From: Amyelois transitella | Taxonomy: Eukaryota > Arthropoda > Insecta > Lepidoptera > Pyralidae | Direction: 5' to 3' | Length of the DNA: 64,000 nt | Assembly: GCF_032362555.1 (NCBI RefSeq) | Contig: NC_083523.1 | Location: forward strand, 4,439,501 to 4,503,500 | In this document: positions 34,204 to 46,615 of the stretch, in pieces | Layout of the letters: every line of letters begins with the position of its first letter | Position numbering within the stretch: position 1 is the first letter of the stretch | The notes under the pieces: generated by a model | What the model was told of the DNA's origin: nothing | What the model saw: only the letters and a program-made list of their open reading frames with translations | The model's database searches: none | Translations under genes and position numbers: made by a program

Positions 34204-34334
34204 TTAAAAATAAATCGTAGTCGTAAATGGCGCAAATTAGTGAGGAGACTCGACCCCAAATAATGGGAAAGCGGTTGGACAAAGAAGAAGATACTAATTA
34301 TATAAACTTAAGGACATTAACCTAATACACGATC

Positions 34335-34415
34335 ATGGTCAAAGACTTCTCCTCCGGGCTCCTTTCCGGAGAGGTGGGGATGTAACCTGGACTAAAGTCA
34401 GGAGAAAAAAGAAGA
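34335..34415 (-). mobile_element. Family B head, reversed
   Basis: GATCATGGTCAAAGACTTCT, CCGGGCTCCTTTCCGGAGAG and GATGTAACCTGGACTAAAGT reverse-complement to the family B head (...AGTCCAGGTTACATCC...). Confidence 0.6.
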
Positions 34416-35282
34416 CATATGTAGATAATATATCTAAGCCCTAGGCGGATCTGAATACAAATAACTTTCCATCTTGACCTGACCGGGGAAAACAACTGCA
34501 TCAAACCCAGCTAGGTATGTATATTCCATTCTTGATAATTCAGCAAGAAACAACTCAATTCTACCTGGTATTATACAATAAAGGAAGGCAAGCCGATTCA
34601 AACAGTCAATGGCAAACGAAAAATAATATTTGAGCTCTACATCGACTGCGTTTTTCACAATGCAAATAATTAAAGTCCTTTGAATAAATTCCCGGTGACA
34701 TCGCTAGAAAATGCACTGAAAAATTTCTATGTAAAAAATGTTTGATCCATTTGATATTTTTACATAAAAATACAAAAAGTGTTTTATATTTTATCATTTT
34801 CACATTTCTTTATTTGTATTTATAGTATGTTTTTATTATTAGGTATATTATTTTCTTTTTATTTCAATCTGATTCCAATCCTCTCTGTCAGGCAACTTTT
34901 TCATGGGATAAATTCGCTGTTTTAGCTCCGATAGTTAATTCCTATTTATTTTTGTATGAGAACTGCTGACTCATATTTTTATACAAAGTTACGCCCAAAA
35001 AATAAGACCTATATTGAAACAAAAGGCATTCTACTCGTACTAAAGAGTGAATTATTCTGTCAGAATGGTCTGTATGTCCTCCTATTATATCCAATCAGCG
35101 ACCAGACTGCATTCTATTCAGACACGATGGTGTCGTATTCAGAATAACGACAGTCTGCTTCCATACGGTTCCTTTGTATTTTGGAGCAATTTACTGGGCA
35201 CAAAGGCTTTTCAATGCACTATATCTATATGTATAGAAGAAGATACTGATTGATGGACCGACAAATCGTTGGGTCTAGAGAT
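34416..35282. other. Intergenic, nothing recognised
   Basis: AT-rich with short random open frames only. Confidence 0.45.
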
Positions 35283-35343
35283 TTGAATTTGATAAGTGGG
35301 ATAAGGATCCCACTTATCAAATTCAATCGCATAAGGATGCGAT
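35283..35343. repeat. Two adjacent hairpins with matching loops
   Basis: A perfect 19-bp hairpin (35283-35301 with 35308-35326, loop TAAGGA) is followed directly by a 7-bp hairpin (35326-35332 with 35337-35343, loop AAGG). The loops share TAAGGAT, so the second may be a by-product of the event that made the first. Confidence 0.9.
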
Positions 35344-36423
35344 CTAGGGGTGCACTAGAGATTCCCGTGGAAAACGAAATTAATAGATTATTCTATTTAA
35401 ACGGGCTAAAGATTAACCACGTAAGTAGGTATTATTGATGTTGATTCAAAAGTGCACAATAGCCTTTCAATGCCGGCGCAACCTAAATAAATAAGTCAAA
35501 GTAACAGTAAAGAAAGTTAAGTCTGTCACCTTAGGCATAACGAAAACCCATCCCCCCCCAATAAGGAGTATATACGTATATACTTAAGTACGTGTATATT
35601 TAAGTATACTATATAAAGTGACTTCTACCCTTGTCAACGAGGTACTCGACAGCTGATTAAGTGCGTTTAGGCGTGAAATACCTCACTGATGAGTATATTT
35701 GGTTGTAATCAAGAGAACTGACGGCGAAAGCGTTCAATTGGACCTTTGGTTTGACCTGTAGCTTGCTATTGGCTAATCGAATAGATGTCAAATTGATCTC
35801 GAACAAAGGCAACAAAGATTCTAATCTAGTTCTAAAAGTTTGACTTATTTTGCAGTAGTTTACGTGACGATAGAAAAATCTAAGACGAATTTGCTTGAAC
35901 AAGTAATTCAATAAATAATACTTGATTTGAATATCAACTTCAAAATATATAGCTAGTTAATAAATTTACTTTTTCTCTTTTCCATTTTTGCGTTTTTCCG
36001 GTTACCCTCCACAGAAATGTTCTTCTACTCCAATTCTTTATTGGACTCAAAATTTCTAACTTAAGAAGTTAAGAAAATAAATTCTGTTTATTAAAAATCA
36101 GCGCATACAGAAATATGTAATTATACGGTAGTCAGTTAATCAACTAGAGCGAGTGAGGTTTTTCTGACACATTGAATATGGAAAACCCTAATCGGAGCCA
36201 CTCATTATGCTATTTTTCAGCGTGAACGTCGCGTGAGTGCTTTAATTTAATTACCTCTACTTATTTCATTCTGACGTGAAAATATTAGAATAAACTGCCA
36301 AGAGTCCAGAAGAATAACTTGATTCTTTTTATATGTGGTATTCATATTTATTGATACATAATTCTGGTGCATAAAGTATAATAATTTTAGACTATGGAAT
36401 GGTATAAATTCTTAATGAAATTT
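35344..36423. other. Intergenic, nothing recognised
   Basis: AT-rich. A C-run at 35551-35558 (CCCCCCCC) and short palindromic ATACGTATATAC patches are the only landmarks. Confidence 0.4.
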
Positions 36424-36662
36424 ACATACATGCATACATATTAACACGAGTACATTCCATACAGGGTAGACAGAGTCAACAGGTCACGTTTAGCTGTATG
36501 GCATCATGATGGAATTTAGATTCAAATAGGAACTTTAGTTACAGGTTGCTAGCCCATCGCCTACAAGAGGAATCCCAAGTATGAAAACTTATCCCTAGTC
36601 GCCCTTTACGACATCCATATCTTATGAAGTGGTTTTATGCTAAAGTGGCGGAAACTAAATGA
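36424..36662 (-). mobile_element. Family A repeat, reversed
   Basis: ACATACATGCATACATATTA, then ACAGGGTAGACAGAGTC, CAGGTCACGTTTAGCTGTAT, CAGGTTGCTAGCCCATCGCC and TTTACGACATCCATATC follow the reversed family order. A short forward fragment (CAATAAGCCATCCAGCTGAA) follows at 36750-36775. Confidence 0.75.
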
Positions 36663-37084
36663 AAATATATCTTTATTCTGAGATTTATTAATTTCGCTTC
36701 TTTAGACGATATGGACATAACTGTCACTATCTGAAACTCAATTCCATCAATAAGCCATCCAGCTGAACGAGACATACCTACCTATGTATTTATGATAATT
36801 GAATGACTTATAAATTATAGCACAAACTCCACCTCCTAATATTATATTCCCATTAGGTTTAGGTAATGTACGTATTCCGTTTCTAATTTACGCTATTAGG
36901 CATTACGAGTCAATATCGACCCGCGGGCCACTCGGTCACTCGCCTACCCTCACATATATCGATTTAGTCACGTTCCATTGTTGTAGCGACCGAATGTTAC
37001 TTCTATATCGCCGACAGGACATGACAGAATGTTTTGACAGTTTTCGTTACTAATTCATATTCTTCTTGTTGGTTTAGATTACTC

Positions 37085-37345
37085 TCTCACCTTTCTTGAG
37101 AAGGGCCCGGTATACGCCTTTGAAAATGTTTCTGGATTCGATAAGTCAGGTATACACGATGTGACTCCGTCTGCTCTCTGCAACCTTTGCAGGGGGACCT
37201 AACCCATATTGGGTCAAGATTACACGTTCAGTTTCCTGAATATGCAGGCTTCTCCACACGATGTCTTCCCTTCTTGTAAGAGCATCAGATAATACTCCTT
37301 CTAATATACATAACTCGGAAAAGAATACTTTCTACATGGCTAAGT
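37085..37345 (+). mobile_element. Family B repeat, long copy
   Basis: CTCTCACCTTTCTTGAGAAG, GGCCCGG, GATTCGATAAGTCAGG, CTGCTCTCTGCAACCTTTGC, AGGGGGACCTAACCCATATT and GTAAGAGCATCAGATAATAC span the whole family. Together with the 26225 copy it defines the consensus. Confidence 0.7.
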
Positions 37346-37616
37346 TAGGATGGATAAAGAATTGAGTATAAACATAGCAACCTTTACCGACGTCAGACGA
37401 GAATTGCCTTGTAGAAAAACCTTACCTCCCCAATTTAGACCCGTGGGATTTTCTCTAGAAAGGTGAGAACGCAATCGGACTAAAATAATGTCCTCCGGTT
37501 TAATGGAGATAAAACATCAATAAAAATGCTTCAGACAAATGACCCTTCACTCTCCATTACATGAACCGTAAATAAAAGTTATGCTTTTAATTGGAACCTT
37601 TTTTGCTCATTATGTA

Positions 37617-37695
37617 AATATATATGTATATAATCATGCCTCTTTCCCTTTGATATTAACCCTTTCTATCACCACGACTCCTACATACTTCCTTA
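37617..37695 (-). mobile_element. RTE 3' tail, diverged
   Basis: ATATATGTATATAATCATGC followed by CTCTTTCCC and ATCACCACGACTCC TACATACTTC resembles the reversed RTE end. Several indels are present, so it is an old copy. Confidence 0.55.
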
Positions 37696-37964
37696 CTTTT
37701 GAATTCCTTCTCCTTTGCCCAGTTGAAGGAAATGACGGTAGGATAGGATAATAAGGAGGATAATTTTACCTGGTTATATTGTATTCTATATTGTTTTGCG
37801 GAAATCAAATAATTAATTGCAGTTTCAGTACTTTTTGATATATAAAGCAAACATTTTTACTCAAAATACACTAAGTTTAAATTATATACTTTTTTTGTAT
37901 ACGATTATATAGAAGAAGTGTGATAAGTCATTTTGACTGTGCTGTTAGACACGATATACATCTT

Positions 37965-38098
37965 CAAATTTCCCATAATTGTGGGAATTTCCAGAAAAAG
38001 TCTAACCTTTGATCTCCGGAAAATAACTTTTATTAAAATTCATCAAAATTAAAACAGACAGACTTTCGCATTTATAATATTAGTATGAATATATACAT
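37965..38098 (+). mobile_element. Retroelement-like 3' end
   Basis: GTGGGAATTTCCAGAAAAAG, ACAGACAGACTTTCGCATTT and ATAATATTAGTATGAATA match the well-known insect repeat end 'aactttcgcctttataatattagta'. The source element was not identified. Confidence 0.5.
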
Positions 38099-38169
38099 AA
38101 CTGTGATAAGTCGATAAGATTGGTGGCACCTATTTCAGTTCAGTTATAGTCAGTCAAAATTAAATTTCT

Positions 38170-38390
38170 TGCGGGGTAGACCAACAGTTTCGAAAACACT
38201 GAAAAGCCATGTTCAGCTGTATGGCTTCATAATTTAATTGGTATCCAAATAGTGACACGTTGCTACCCCATTGCCTACAAAAAGAATCCAAAGTTAATTA
38301 GCCTATCCCTTAGTCACCTTTTACGACATTCATGGGAAATGGACTGATTCTATTCCAAAGTGCCGGAAACCACACGGCAAAAAATTAAAC
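38170..38390 (-). mobile_element. Family A repeat, near full length, reversed
   Basis: The copy goes from TTGCGGGGTAGACCAACAG to the head CCGGAAACCACACGGCAAA at 38390, giving one of the best 5' ends of the family. The (TGTA)n tail is lost. Confidence 0.8.
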
Positions 38391-38814
38391 TTAATCGGCT
38401 AGATTGCGACCTGATTCCTATAACCTACATCCATACTGTTTTAGACCGTGTCATTTTTAGCTTAGCCGAGATTCTATCGATCCAAGATGGAAATATCCAC
38501 TTTGTTATGTTATTTTTGTAGTAAAAATGGAATTTAGAATTGTATACTATTCAAACTGTTTCATTAGGTATTAATCTTTATAGATGAAGCGCATGTAATA
38601 ATAATTTTTACATTTAAATTATAGCATCACATTTATTTATGTACATCTAAAGAACTGACTTTACTTTACTATGAATATAAAGCTGTAATTAACATGTGAA
38701 GAAGTAAAAATGACATTGTAAACGGACAAATGAGTTTAGTGTAATACATTTTGTTTTAAACTTTTTGCACGCAAATAGAGTGATGGATACCGACTACTTG
38801 TTAAGTTAATATTC

Positions 38815-39625
38815 TAATTTATTTTATTTATTTATTATTTTTCCTCTTAACAAAGATCAAACAAAAACTTAAAAACTAACGTAATTACTTATAGCTAAAG
38901 GATTGTCAATGATCTTTGTGAGGAGGCTAGTTCCTGAAAAAGGATTCGTTGGAATCCTGAACTACAGGTAACTAGGCCACCCCTCTGGGATATTAACAGC
39001 CATGCATACAGTAATTGAGAATTAGACAGCTAACTGAGAATAACAAAAGAAAATAATATCTAATAATAGGAAAAGATTGGTACTATTGGTGGAAATGTAG
39101 AATATTATGTGGTCTATTAGTTATGTGTAGTAATTTTTATAATCTGTGGTTAAGTCATGAGTATTGTTTGAGAGTGTGAGAGTGATAGTCGAGGTCAAGG
39201 TCAGAGTGTGAGGGAGGACATGGGTGACTGATTTGGAGCTGGCGCAAATGAAAGTTTCGATTTAAGTGAGTGATTTTGGAAAAGTTTGTCAGTTCGTGTG
39301 GTCGCTAGTAGGTAATGGGTAAGAGGTTATGTCGTATCATGGTCGATATTAGGTTATTGGCGTAATAAAGTTTTCAGTGTCGAAGTAGTCGAGGGATTTT
39401 AAGTAGTTGGTGACGGTGGTTTTACATGAGAATTTGTGGAGGGGATAAATGGATAGACGGGAGTTAAGTTTGTTGTAGAGGTATGGTCCAAGAAAGCAGA
39501 AGAAGTGGGTGGAAGTGGTAGTTCTTAGGAGCTGTAGCGCGCAGACGGGACCTCTTCTCCGTTTGCCTTTGCGCATGTTTGGGTCGTACTGAAGTTGGGA
39601 ATGTTGCTTGAGTGTTGTGTACAAT
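38815..39625 (-). mobile_element. 3' end of a second LINE, reversed
   Basis: The minus-strand frame 39624-39349 (91 codons) reads LRTTTSTHFFCFLGPYLYNK and then KFSCKTTVTNYLKSLDYFD. This is the kind of C-terminal tail ('Y..P.LYN.L......F...L...L') found after the reverse transcriptase of CR1/Jockey-type LINEs. About 500 bp of untranslated sequence follows to a tail of AATAAATAAATAAAATAAATT at 38819-38845 (read on the minus strand). No catalytic domain remains, so the copy is 5'-truncated. The clade was not assigned. Confidence 0.65.
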
Positions 39626-40721
39626 ATAAAGGTCTGCCTGACTGTCAGTACGTCCCAGAATTAGTTGTTACATTATATAGATTAATATATAATATGAACC
39701 CCGAAAGTTGTTGTCACGTCAAAATGTCACGTCTGTCTGTGTCATGTTTTGTAATTTTACTCGTCATAAGTAGGGCTTTGATCTAAAGTAAATTGTATGG
39801 GTTACTATATCCTATATTTGCGTATAAGTTATATTATGCCGAAACTAACCTACCCACTTTGATTAGGCTATACTATACGCACATTCTTCCCTATACCTAG
39901 TACCTACTGACTGTACTAGATAGATTATACGAATAAGTTAAAGATTTTACTAAATGAGTGCTCTACCCACATTGTTTGTGCATCATATCAAGAGAAGATA
40001 ATAAGCATTGGTTTTCTTATATAAAAAAAAACAGGGCATATTTATGAAGGTTTCATTTTGTTTCTTCGGTTTTGTGATTAATGGATATTTACTTAGTAAA
40101 TATTAAATTATTATGAATTCAGTCTTTTTAAAGGACGTATCCCTTTTTTCCAAACTTATTTATTGATTTTAAAATTTCCATTTCCAATAGTTTATATTTA
40201 CATTTAGTTTAAATTTTACATTTTTAAAATTTCCAACTAATCATGTAGCGAAACTAATTCTGTAAGAAAAAAACTATTGTACCCTTGCACTTTATTTAAG
40301 TAATTTGTAACGAAGTGACTTATCCATCACATAAATCTTATCAGATACCTCAGATCAAAAGCAACACAATCAAACAAATAAAAACAATTTTAATAACCTT
40401 CATTTCATGTTTCCTCACATACCTATAGTAAACAAGTAAGTATAATGGCATTACATCGCACGCGATATATCATTTAAGCGCCCAAGAAATCTTGATTAAT
40501 TTATACAGATTGCAGAAAAATCCGAGCCTTAGTTGTTAATTGCTCGAGTTACTGTAATTTATAATGACGAAATGCATAGACCATATCACGTTCATATCAC
40601 TTACGATGTATACAGTACAGAGCCAATAGTCAATAGAGTCGAGCGCGATGTTCAGCTGGCATAGTGACAGTATAAACAAAATTGTGTAATATCTACCTTA
40701 TAACATGGATACCTTACAACA
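39626..40721. other. Intergenic, AT-rich
   Basis: No gene or repeat was recognised. Confidence 0.45.
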
Positions 40722-40781
40722 CAGGATAAATTCCAAGAGATAATGAGGTAGATACCTCATCATCTCTTGGAATTTATCCTG
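40722..40781. repeat. 29-bp hairpin, one mismatch, 2-nt loop
   Basis: The arms 40722-40750 and 40753-40781 pair at 28 of 29 positions (CAGGATAAATTCCAAGAGA... / ...TCTCTTGGAATTTATCCTG) with loop GA. It lies 9 bp from a reversed family A copy. Confidence 0.95.
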
Positions 40782-40789
40782 TTGACATT

Positions 40790-40985
40790 CTGAGTAGAAG
40801 CCTGACTGAAAGACCACGTTCAGCTGTATGATTTAATGATAGAATTAAGATTTAAATAAATAGTGACTAGTTGATTTTTTAGCCTATTGGCTAAAAGAAG
40901 AATCGCCAGTTAATTATCTTTTCCCTTATTTGCTTTTTACAAGTTCCATGGATAAGATGTGAAGTGGTCCTATTCAGGGGCCGTA
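40790..40985 (-). mobile_element. Family A repeat, reversed, diverged
   Basis: AAGACCACGTTCAGCTGTAT, TTAATGATAGAATTAAGATT, AGTGACTAGTTG and CAAGTTCCATGGATAAGATG follow the reversed family order. Confidence 0.7.
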
Positions 40986-42534
40986 ATGTACCTAGATTAA
41001 CAAGAACGTTACCACACTAAGAAAAACAAAGAACGGCAATATACTGACAAGAAAAAATACTTTATATTGCCAAGAAAGCTTTGTCTTCACATTTTCACTC
41101 GTATCAGACATGCGATTCGCTACAGAATTAATATTAGTAGCTTAGACGCGCCACATTATTAATATCATGACACATGTTTTCAGCCTTTTTTGGAGCAAAG
41201 ATATATGTATTTATCAAAACATTTATATGTATATTAGCCAAAATTTTCTAGCACCATGAAAATAATGCTCATATTATAATATTAGTTCTATGGTAATAAG
41301 TTTACATAAATATGAAAAGATTTGCCAGTTTTAGCATTCTCCACTCCACTAACTCACCTTGGGATTATTACCTTATTGCCATGGATACCTTTGTCAATTA
41401 ATTAAAGCAATCTATAGAGTCTGATAAACGGAAAGAGTTAACTTTCATAACTAATTAATTTTCTCGGATATAAAATAAAATCGTGGTATAAATGCTGCAG
41501 TGTAGCTTCTTCTACACATGCGCATTGGAAGCGGTTGTGGATTCTTTTCTAAGTACAGTAAACCCATATTTTTCCCACAAAACTACTATGTTACAGTCTC
41601 CTCTAGCATACCAAGTATAACTTGAGTGATCTTAAATAAGACAAAAGGAAAATCTATTCAACTCAAAGATAAAGTTACATGTGTCGATAAAGTTTTATTT
41701 GAAAAGCTATATATCTAACAGTGTGAGGACATGTAAGGAATAATAAAAAGTTACGATATACCTTGTGGAAATGAGACTCTATGATGGCTCCCAATACTTT
41801 ATGGCGGTTGTAGAAAGGACGTCATCGGAATTTGAAGGGCCTTATTACATGACCTTTGAAGCTAATTTTAACCCGAACTAACGGACCGCGACAAAAATAA
41901 TCAATAAATTTATGTAACATCCTTTCGTTATTAACCAAGTCACAAACAACTTTCAGTCAAAACTACTGGGTATAAGAATCTGAAATATGAGATATTGTTT
42001 CTTGGGAAGTGTAAAGGAGCAATATGATAAAAGCCTTAAGATAGAAGTAAATTCTCGCAAGACCATTTATAACAGGCTAGTGGTTAATTAAATATCAGTT
42101 ATTAAATTCAGCAATTAAGTCATTAAAAACTTAGGAATAGTAACATAATAAATTATATACGGACTTTATTTCCAAATAGATACTTACACACTTTTAAAAC
42201 AAAGCCAAGCAAAATTTAAAGCATTTTTAAACGAAAACAGGATATTTTAAGTTGCCTAATCGAATATAAAACATTCAGGACTGTAGCTCAAATTCTGTTT
42301 AAAATTTTTAATCCCCTTTGCCTAGCTTTGCTATTTAAACTTTTCACATATAGCGTACAATAAGAGCCTTGTGGATCCCACTACAACCTACGAAATTTTA
42401 TATGCAACGAGTAAGAAGTAGTTTTGTTGATTTAAATGATTCATGCTGGTCTTAAAGTAAAGAAAATACCTAGTTTGTACTTACTGCTTACCATCCTGGA
42501 CAGTTAGTTAAAATTAAACAAGGGAAAGGCTTAC
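40986..42534. other. Intergenic, nothing recognised
   Basis: AT-rich. No coding or repeat signal strong enough to report. Confidence 0.45.
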
Positions 42535-42710
42535 TATTTTTGACTTAGGATTCTTTTTTTAGGCGATGGTCTTGCAACCTGTCACTGTTTGAATCTCAAT
42601 TTATCATTAAGCCGAACAGCTGAAGGTGGCCTAACAGTCTTTTATAGACTGTTTGTTGGCTCTGCCTACCCCGCAAGGAATATAGATGTGAGTATTTGTA
42701 TGTATGTATA
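42535..42710 (+). mobile_element. Family A repeat
   Basis: GGATTCTTTTTTTAGGCGAT, CTTGCAACCTGTCACTG, GAATCTCAATTTATCATTAA, GCTGAAGGTGGCC and GGCTCTGCCTACCCCGCAAG are followed by a TGTATGTATG tail. Confidence 0.8.
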
Positions 42711-43806
42711 AAAGGCTTACTATATTAAGAGACTTTGTTAAATGGTGAGCTATTACCCTTTCTGAATCTCCTGGATGAGTTAGTTAGTTCTAGTCTTATA
42801 ACAATAGACTCTGTTTACCCTGTACGGGATAAAATCATGATGTATTATGTCTGTTCAGTTAATGGTTGATTATTCAAAACCTGAACTACAAACTACATAT
42901 TTTAAAATTGTTCATATAATCATAATAAAGCAAATGTGTGCAAAATTCTACATCCATAATTTGAAATATAAAAAGTATCATTGTGTAGTAAATGGTTGGA
43001 CTTTAAACCAAGACTAAGTACTATTTTATAACCTCCCAGACAGATTATTATTTTTAATTGCTTCATACTTTTTATTGGACCTTTGTATCTGCCCGTTCAA
43101 ACTGTGTACATTTAATTATCTGCGGTATTGGAGTAATTTATCGTTAAAAATCAATCGGATATTTAATATCAAAAAACTTTATTAAAAATTGATTGCGTTA
43201 GAGTTATACCGATAATTGCCATAGCGCGATGGTAAATACCGAAAATACTAGTTGTTCTTGCGTCTATCGTCGTAGGCACCATGACACAGTTTGGCCTGTT
43301 ATGTGTCGCTTAATTTGTAATATTATTTATATGATATCCACTACAATGGATAGAAATAATAGTTGTCTTGCATCGCACTCAATTTTCTGCCTAGTTGTAA
43401 ATCTGATAAAAATCACACAATTGAGAAGCAAAATAAAAACAAAACGTGATATAACGACGTCACAACCGTCACTTGCGACATCACATTCACCAGTAATTTA
43501 TTACACTTCTACAGCCTTTTATTATTCCTAATTCTATAGACATACGTAACAATATCATGTTGATACTTCAATACCCGGCCTGACTATAAAATAGCTATCA
43601 CAGGTTTATGATTCGGAAGATAGCCATTGTGAGAAGATGCTGAAAGTTTCGGCAGGAGATATTAACAGTTACGATACGACACTTACATGAGCTCAAGGTC
43701 CATGGAATATAGATGTGATAACGTTATAATCATCATACCAACAAATAAAAAATATGCAGAGAAAAGGGATGAATGGAGGACGCTTCACTTAACTTTATCG
43801 ACAACA
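42711..43806. other. Intergenic
   Basis: AT-rich. A 100-codon plus-strand frame at 43229-43531 has no motif, no good start context and no splice partner, and is probably chance. A family A tail fragment (GGAATATAGATGTGATAACG) sits at 43705. Confidence 0.4.
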
Positions 43807-44090
43807 TAGCTCTAAAATACATACATAAAATCACACCTCTTTCCCGGAGGGGTAGGCAGAGACTACCTCTTTCCACTTGCCACGATCTCTGCATATTTCC
43901 TTCGCTTCATCCACATTCATAACTCTCTTCATGCAAGCTCGGCGGTTTCGGGTACTTTTGACCTGACCCTTTACCAGGACGTCCTTAATTTGATCAAGAT
44001 ACGTTCGTCTAGGTCTTCCCACTCCGACCTTTCCCTCCACAGTCCACACCCTCCATGTTTATCTGCTTAGTCAACCTGTAGCTCTAAAAT
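43807..44090 (-). mobile_element. 260-bp RTE 3' insertion with perfect target duplication
   Basis: TAGCTCTAAAAT occurs at 43807-43818 and again at 44079-44090. Between them, 43819-44078 is the reversed 3' end of the RTE element, starting at AGGTTGACTAAGCAG and finishing in the (TGTA)n tail. The encoded tail (VEGKVGVGRPRRTYLDQIK..., stop in GGTGTGATTTTATG) is almost identical to the protein at 58868-61621. Short 5'-truncated and recent. Confidence 0.95.
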
Positions 44091-44542
44091 TTATGAATAA
44101 AAACGTTGCTATAGGTATCAAACAATAACTGGCAAAAAATAGGCTATGGTAACTTCGCCTGTCGTCATTCTGTCCAAATTGCAAGGGCAAAAGATAATAA
44201 GAATTCTGTACTCACCCACTGTTTCATGTAATAATAAATGATAACATTACAACACATATGTATGTCATTTCTTATAATATTCTTTCACATATAAATCCGC
44301 CCCTTGCCAATTATATAATTTAAAATTTTAAGTCAACGGTAATTATGGTATGAGATTTTTGAAACTTAGATTTTAAATAGAAATGTTATACTAAGAAGAT
44401 TTTGGTATCTTTATGAATTTCGCGAAATATTTCATGCTTGATAGTTTTACAACATTTTTGCTAAACATTTTATATTGTTTTTCTCTACGCAATAATGAGA
44501 AAAACATCTCGACAAACAAACAGATAGATTACGAAGTGATCC

Positions 44543-44579
44543 TTTTAGGATTCTTCATTCGAAGTACAGAATCCTAAAA
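44543..44579. repeat. Perfect 12-bp inverted repeat
   Basis: TTTTAGGATTCT (44543-44554) pairs exactly with AGAATCCTAAAA (44568-44579) across a 13-nt spacer. Confidence 0.8.
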
Positions 44580-46615
44580 ACAATTTCTCTTCTCATATTA
44601 GTGTCCAGGGCACTGGTGTGTACTTACTAAATAAGTAAGAGGATACACCGTGCATAATACAGGAGCGGAGTCCAGGCGAGGTGATGTTCAGCTGTAAAAA
44701 TACGTTTGTATGTTAGGTCACACATACATACTAAATTATATAGGTGTATCTTTATTTAACACGATACAAGGTAATGTACATGCTCTACCTGCTATTATAG
44801 TAAATTGAGCTTCTTTTTGTACCTATTTGATTCCTTTCCGTTCCGATTCATTCTTTATCCGATTTATTTGTTAGCAAACTAAGTAAGCGAAACATTGCGA
44901 GAATGCAATTAAATATATATTTCAGGATATTTCCGTTTTAAATGATATTTTTTATACATTCAAACTCATTAGAATCTAAACAAAAGAAACCTAAAAGATT
45001 TAAATCACAATCCAAACTCTAAAATGTACACACGATCCTCTACAAATTTGACTTTCTTTGCTTATAAATAATACTTTGTCATAGAATGCATGCTTTCAAT
45101 GAGAGAACTTGGCAACATTTTAAAATTGCTCTCCAAAGATTTGGCAGTCGTTGCACAGTCGTAAGCATACAGGCCCCTAAATATTAACCAGGGCTATAAA
45201 ACACGAGATACGCCGGCAAAACGTGCTAATGTCTTACGCCTGTTTTACAAATTAATTAGAATGCAGAAGATTATCTTATTTGTACTTCTGCTTAAGAATT
45301 ATTCTGCTACGATTGGGCTAGCCTGTTGTTCTGATTTTTTTTTCTTGGTGAGTTAAAGAGTTCATTTATCTTTCAAGCTAGGCGCCCCTATTAATATCCT
45401 ACTGGACGGGTTATCACAACCTCTAATGAGAATCATCCGTTAATCGTATAGACTATTTAATTGATGGTCGCCCTTATTTAAAATCAAAGTATCGAATAAT
45501 GTGGAGATACTCCTAAATATCTAATTAAATCTCTGTGAAAGAAATATTTACAAAATCATCCTAGAAAATAAACTCACAAGTTTCAAAAACTATTGTTCAA
45601 TAGAGTCCCGGCTGTTAAAAACTATTCCAAAGCATCTTGTCAATTATTACGAAATGCCATAGGCATATTTATTTGTACAATCTTAACACGGTAGTCCAGC
45701 TTTGATAAGTTTCAATCATGCAGTGTATATTGTGTCACATCTATATTATTTTTATTTTACATCAGTTTACATCTTAAGCGGTTGAAAGCAAATACCTTAC
45801 TCGGCGTTTACGCCCGGGATTATCATGAATAAAGCATTGTTTAGGCTTCCAACAACATGACACAGTATTGTGCAAAATCCATTTTGCAGGAATCTCAATT
45901 TTACGACACTTTACAATGTTAACTGGAGGGCATTAGGGAGGGACGAAGCGGGTTGGTCCAGCTTATTGAATTTTAATGATTTCCTTTAGAACTTAATGAA
46001 GTGAGAACATTTTCTAACATTTTTGCAAAGTTTTCTATGTATGTAGGTGCTATTGTATAGGTATTTTTTCTGGTGTAAGTACTTTTCTTATTAGTAATTA
46101 GTCGTTTCTCTTGGCTTCTCTTCAACTAGATAAGTCTTATTTTTTTAGTTCAGTGTTAACGAGTACCCTTAACCTTGGCTTTGTAGTGAGGATTGTAATA
46201 AAGACGAGACGCGGTCGAGACAGAGACCATGAAACAAAAGAACCTCGACAAAAGGTCGCGAGGGGTATTTTTAAATTGAGTGACCCAAACCAGGGAATCA
46301 AGATTATCGTTCGTTATACGAGTATAGAGGAAATAAATATTGACATAAAAGGTTTTTTGTTTTCAATTATTTTGTCCTTGATTACTGTGGACTTCTTTGT
46401 ACATTGAAGATAAGTTTAAGATTTTATTGAATCCCATCAATGTCTTAGGCCCGTTTAGAACCGGAATTATGATTCATTGCAAAAACTGCCATTTTTCACA
46501 TTGCACATCTAGAAGGATAATAAAAAGTACATATCAATGACATAGAGTACTTTGAATCCTAAAACTAACTTACAAAAATAGCCCCCGAGCTCTGAAATAT
46601 AACAGATAGGAACAA
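44580..46615. other. Intergenic
   Basis: No supportable gene. A 98-codon plus-strand frame at 46111-46407 was considered: its middle is basic (TRRGRDRDHETKEPRQKVA), but it starts with a non-ATG codon and has no recognisable fold or splice context. Confidence 0.4.

Noticed and set aside
39349..39624. A 91-codon host gene
   Set aside because: Its sequence is a LINE C-terminal tail followed by a LINE-type 3' region and an A/T-rich tail.
43229..43531. 100-codon plus-strand frame
   Set aside because: AT-biased, no motif, no partner exons. It looks like chance.
46111..46407. 98-codon frame with a basic middle
   Set aside because: It starts at a non-ATG codon and shows no family pattern, splice sites or composition shift.
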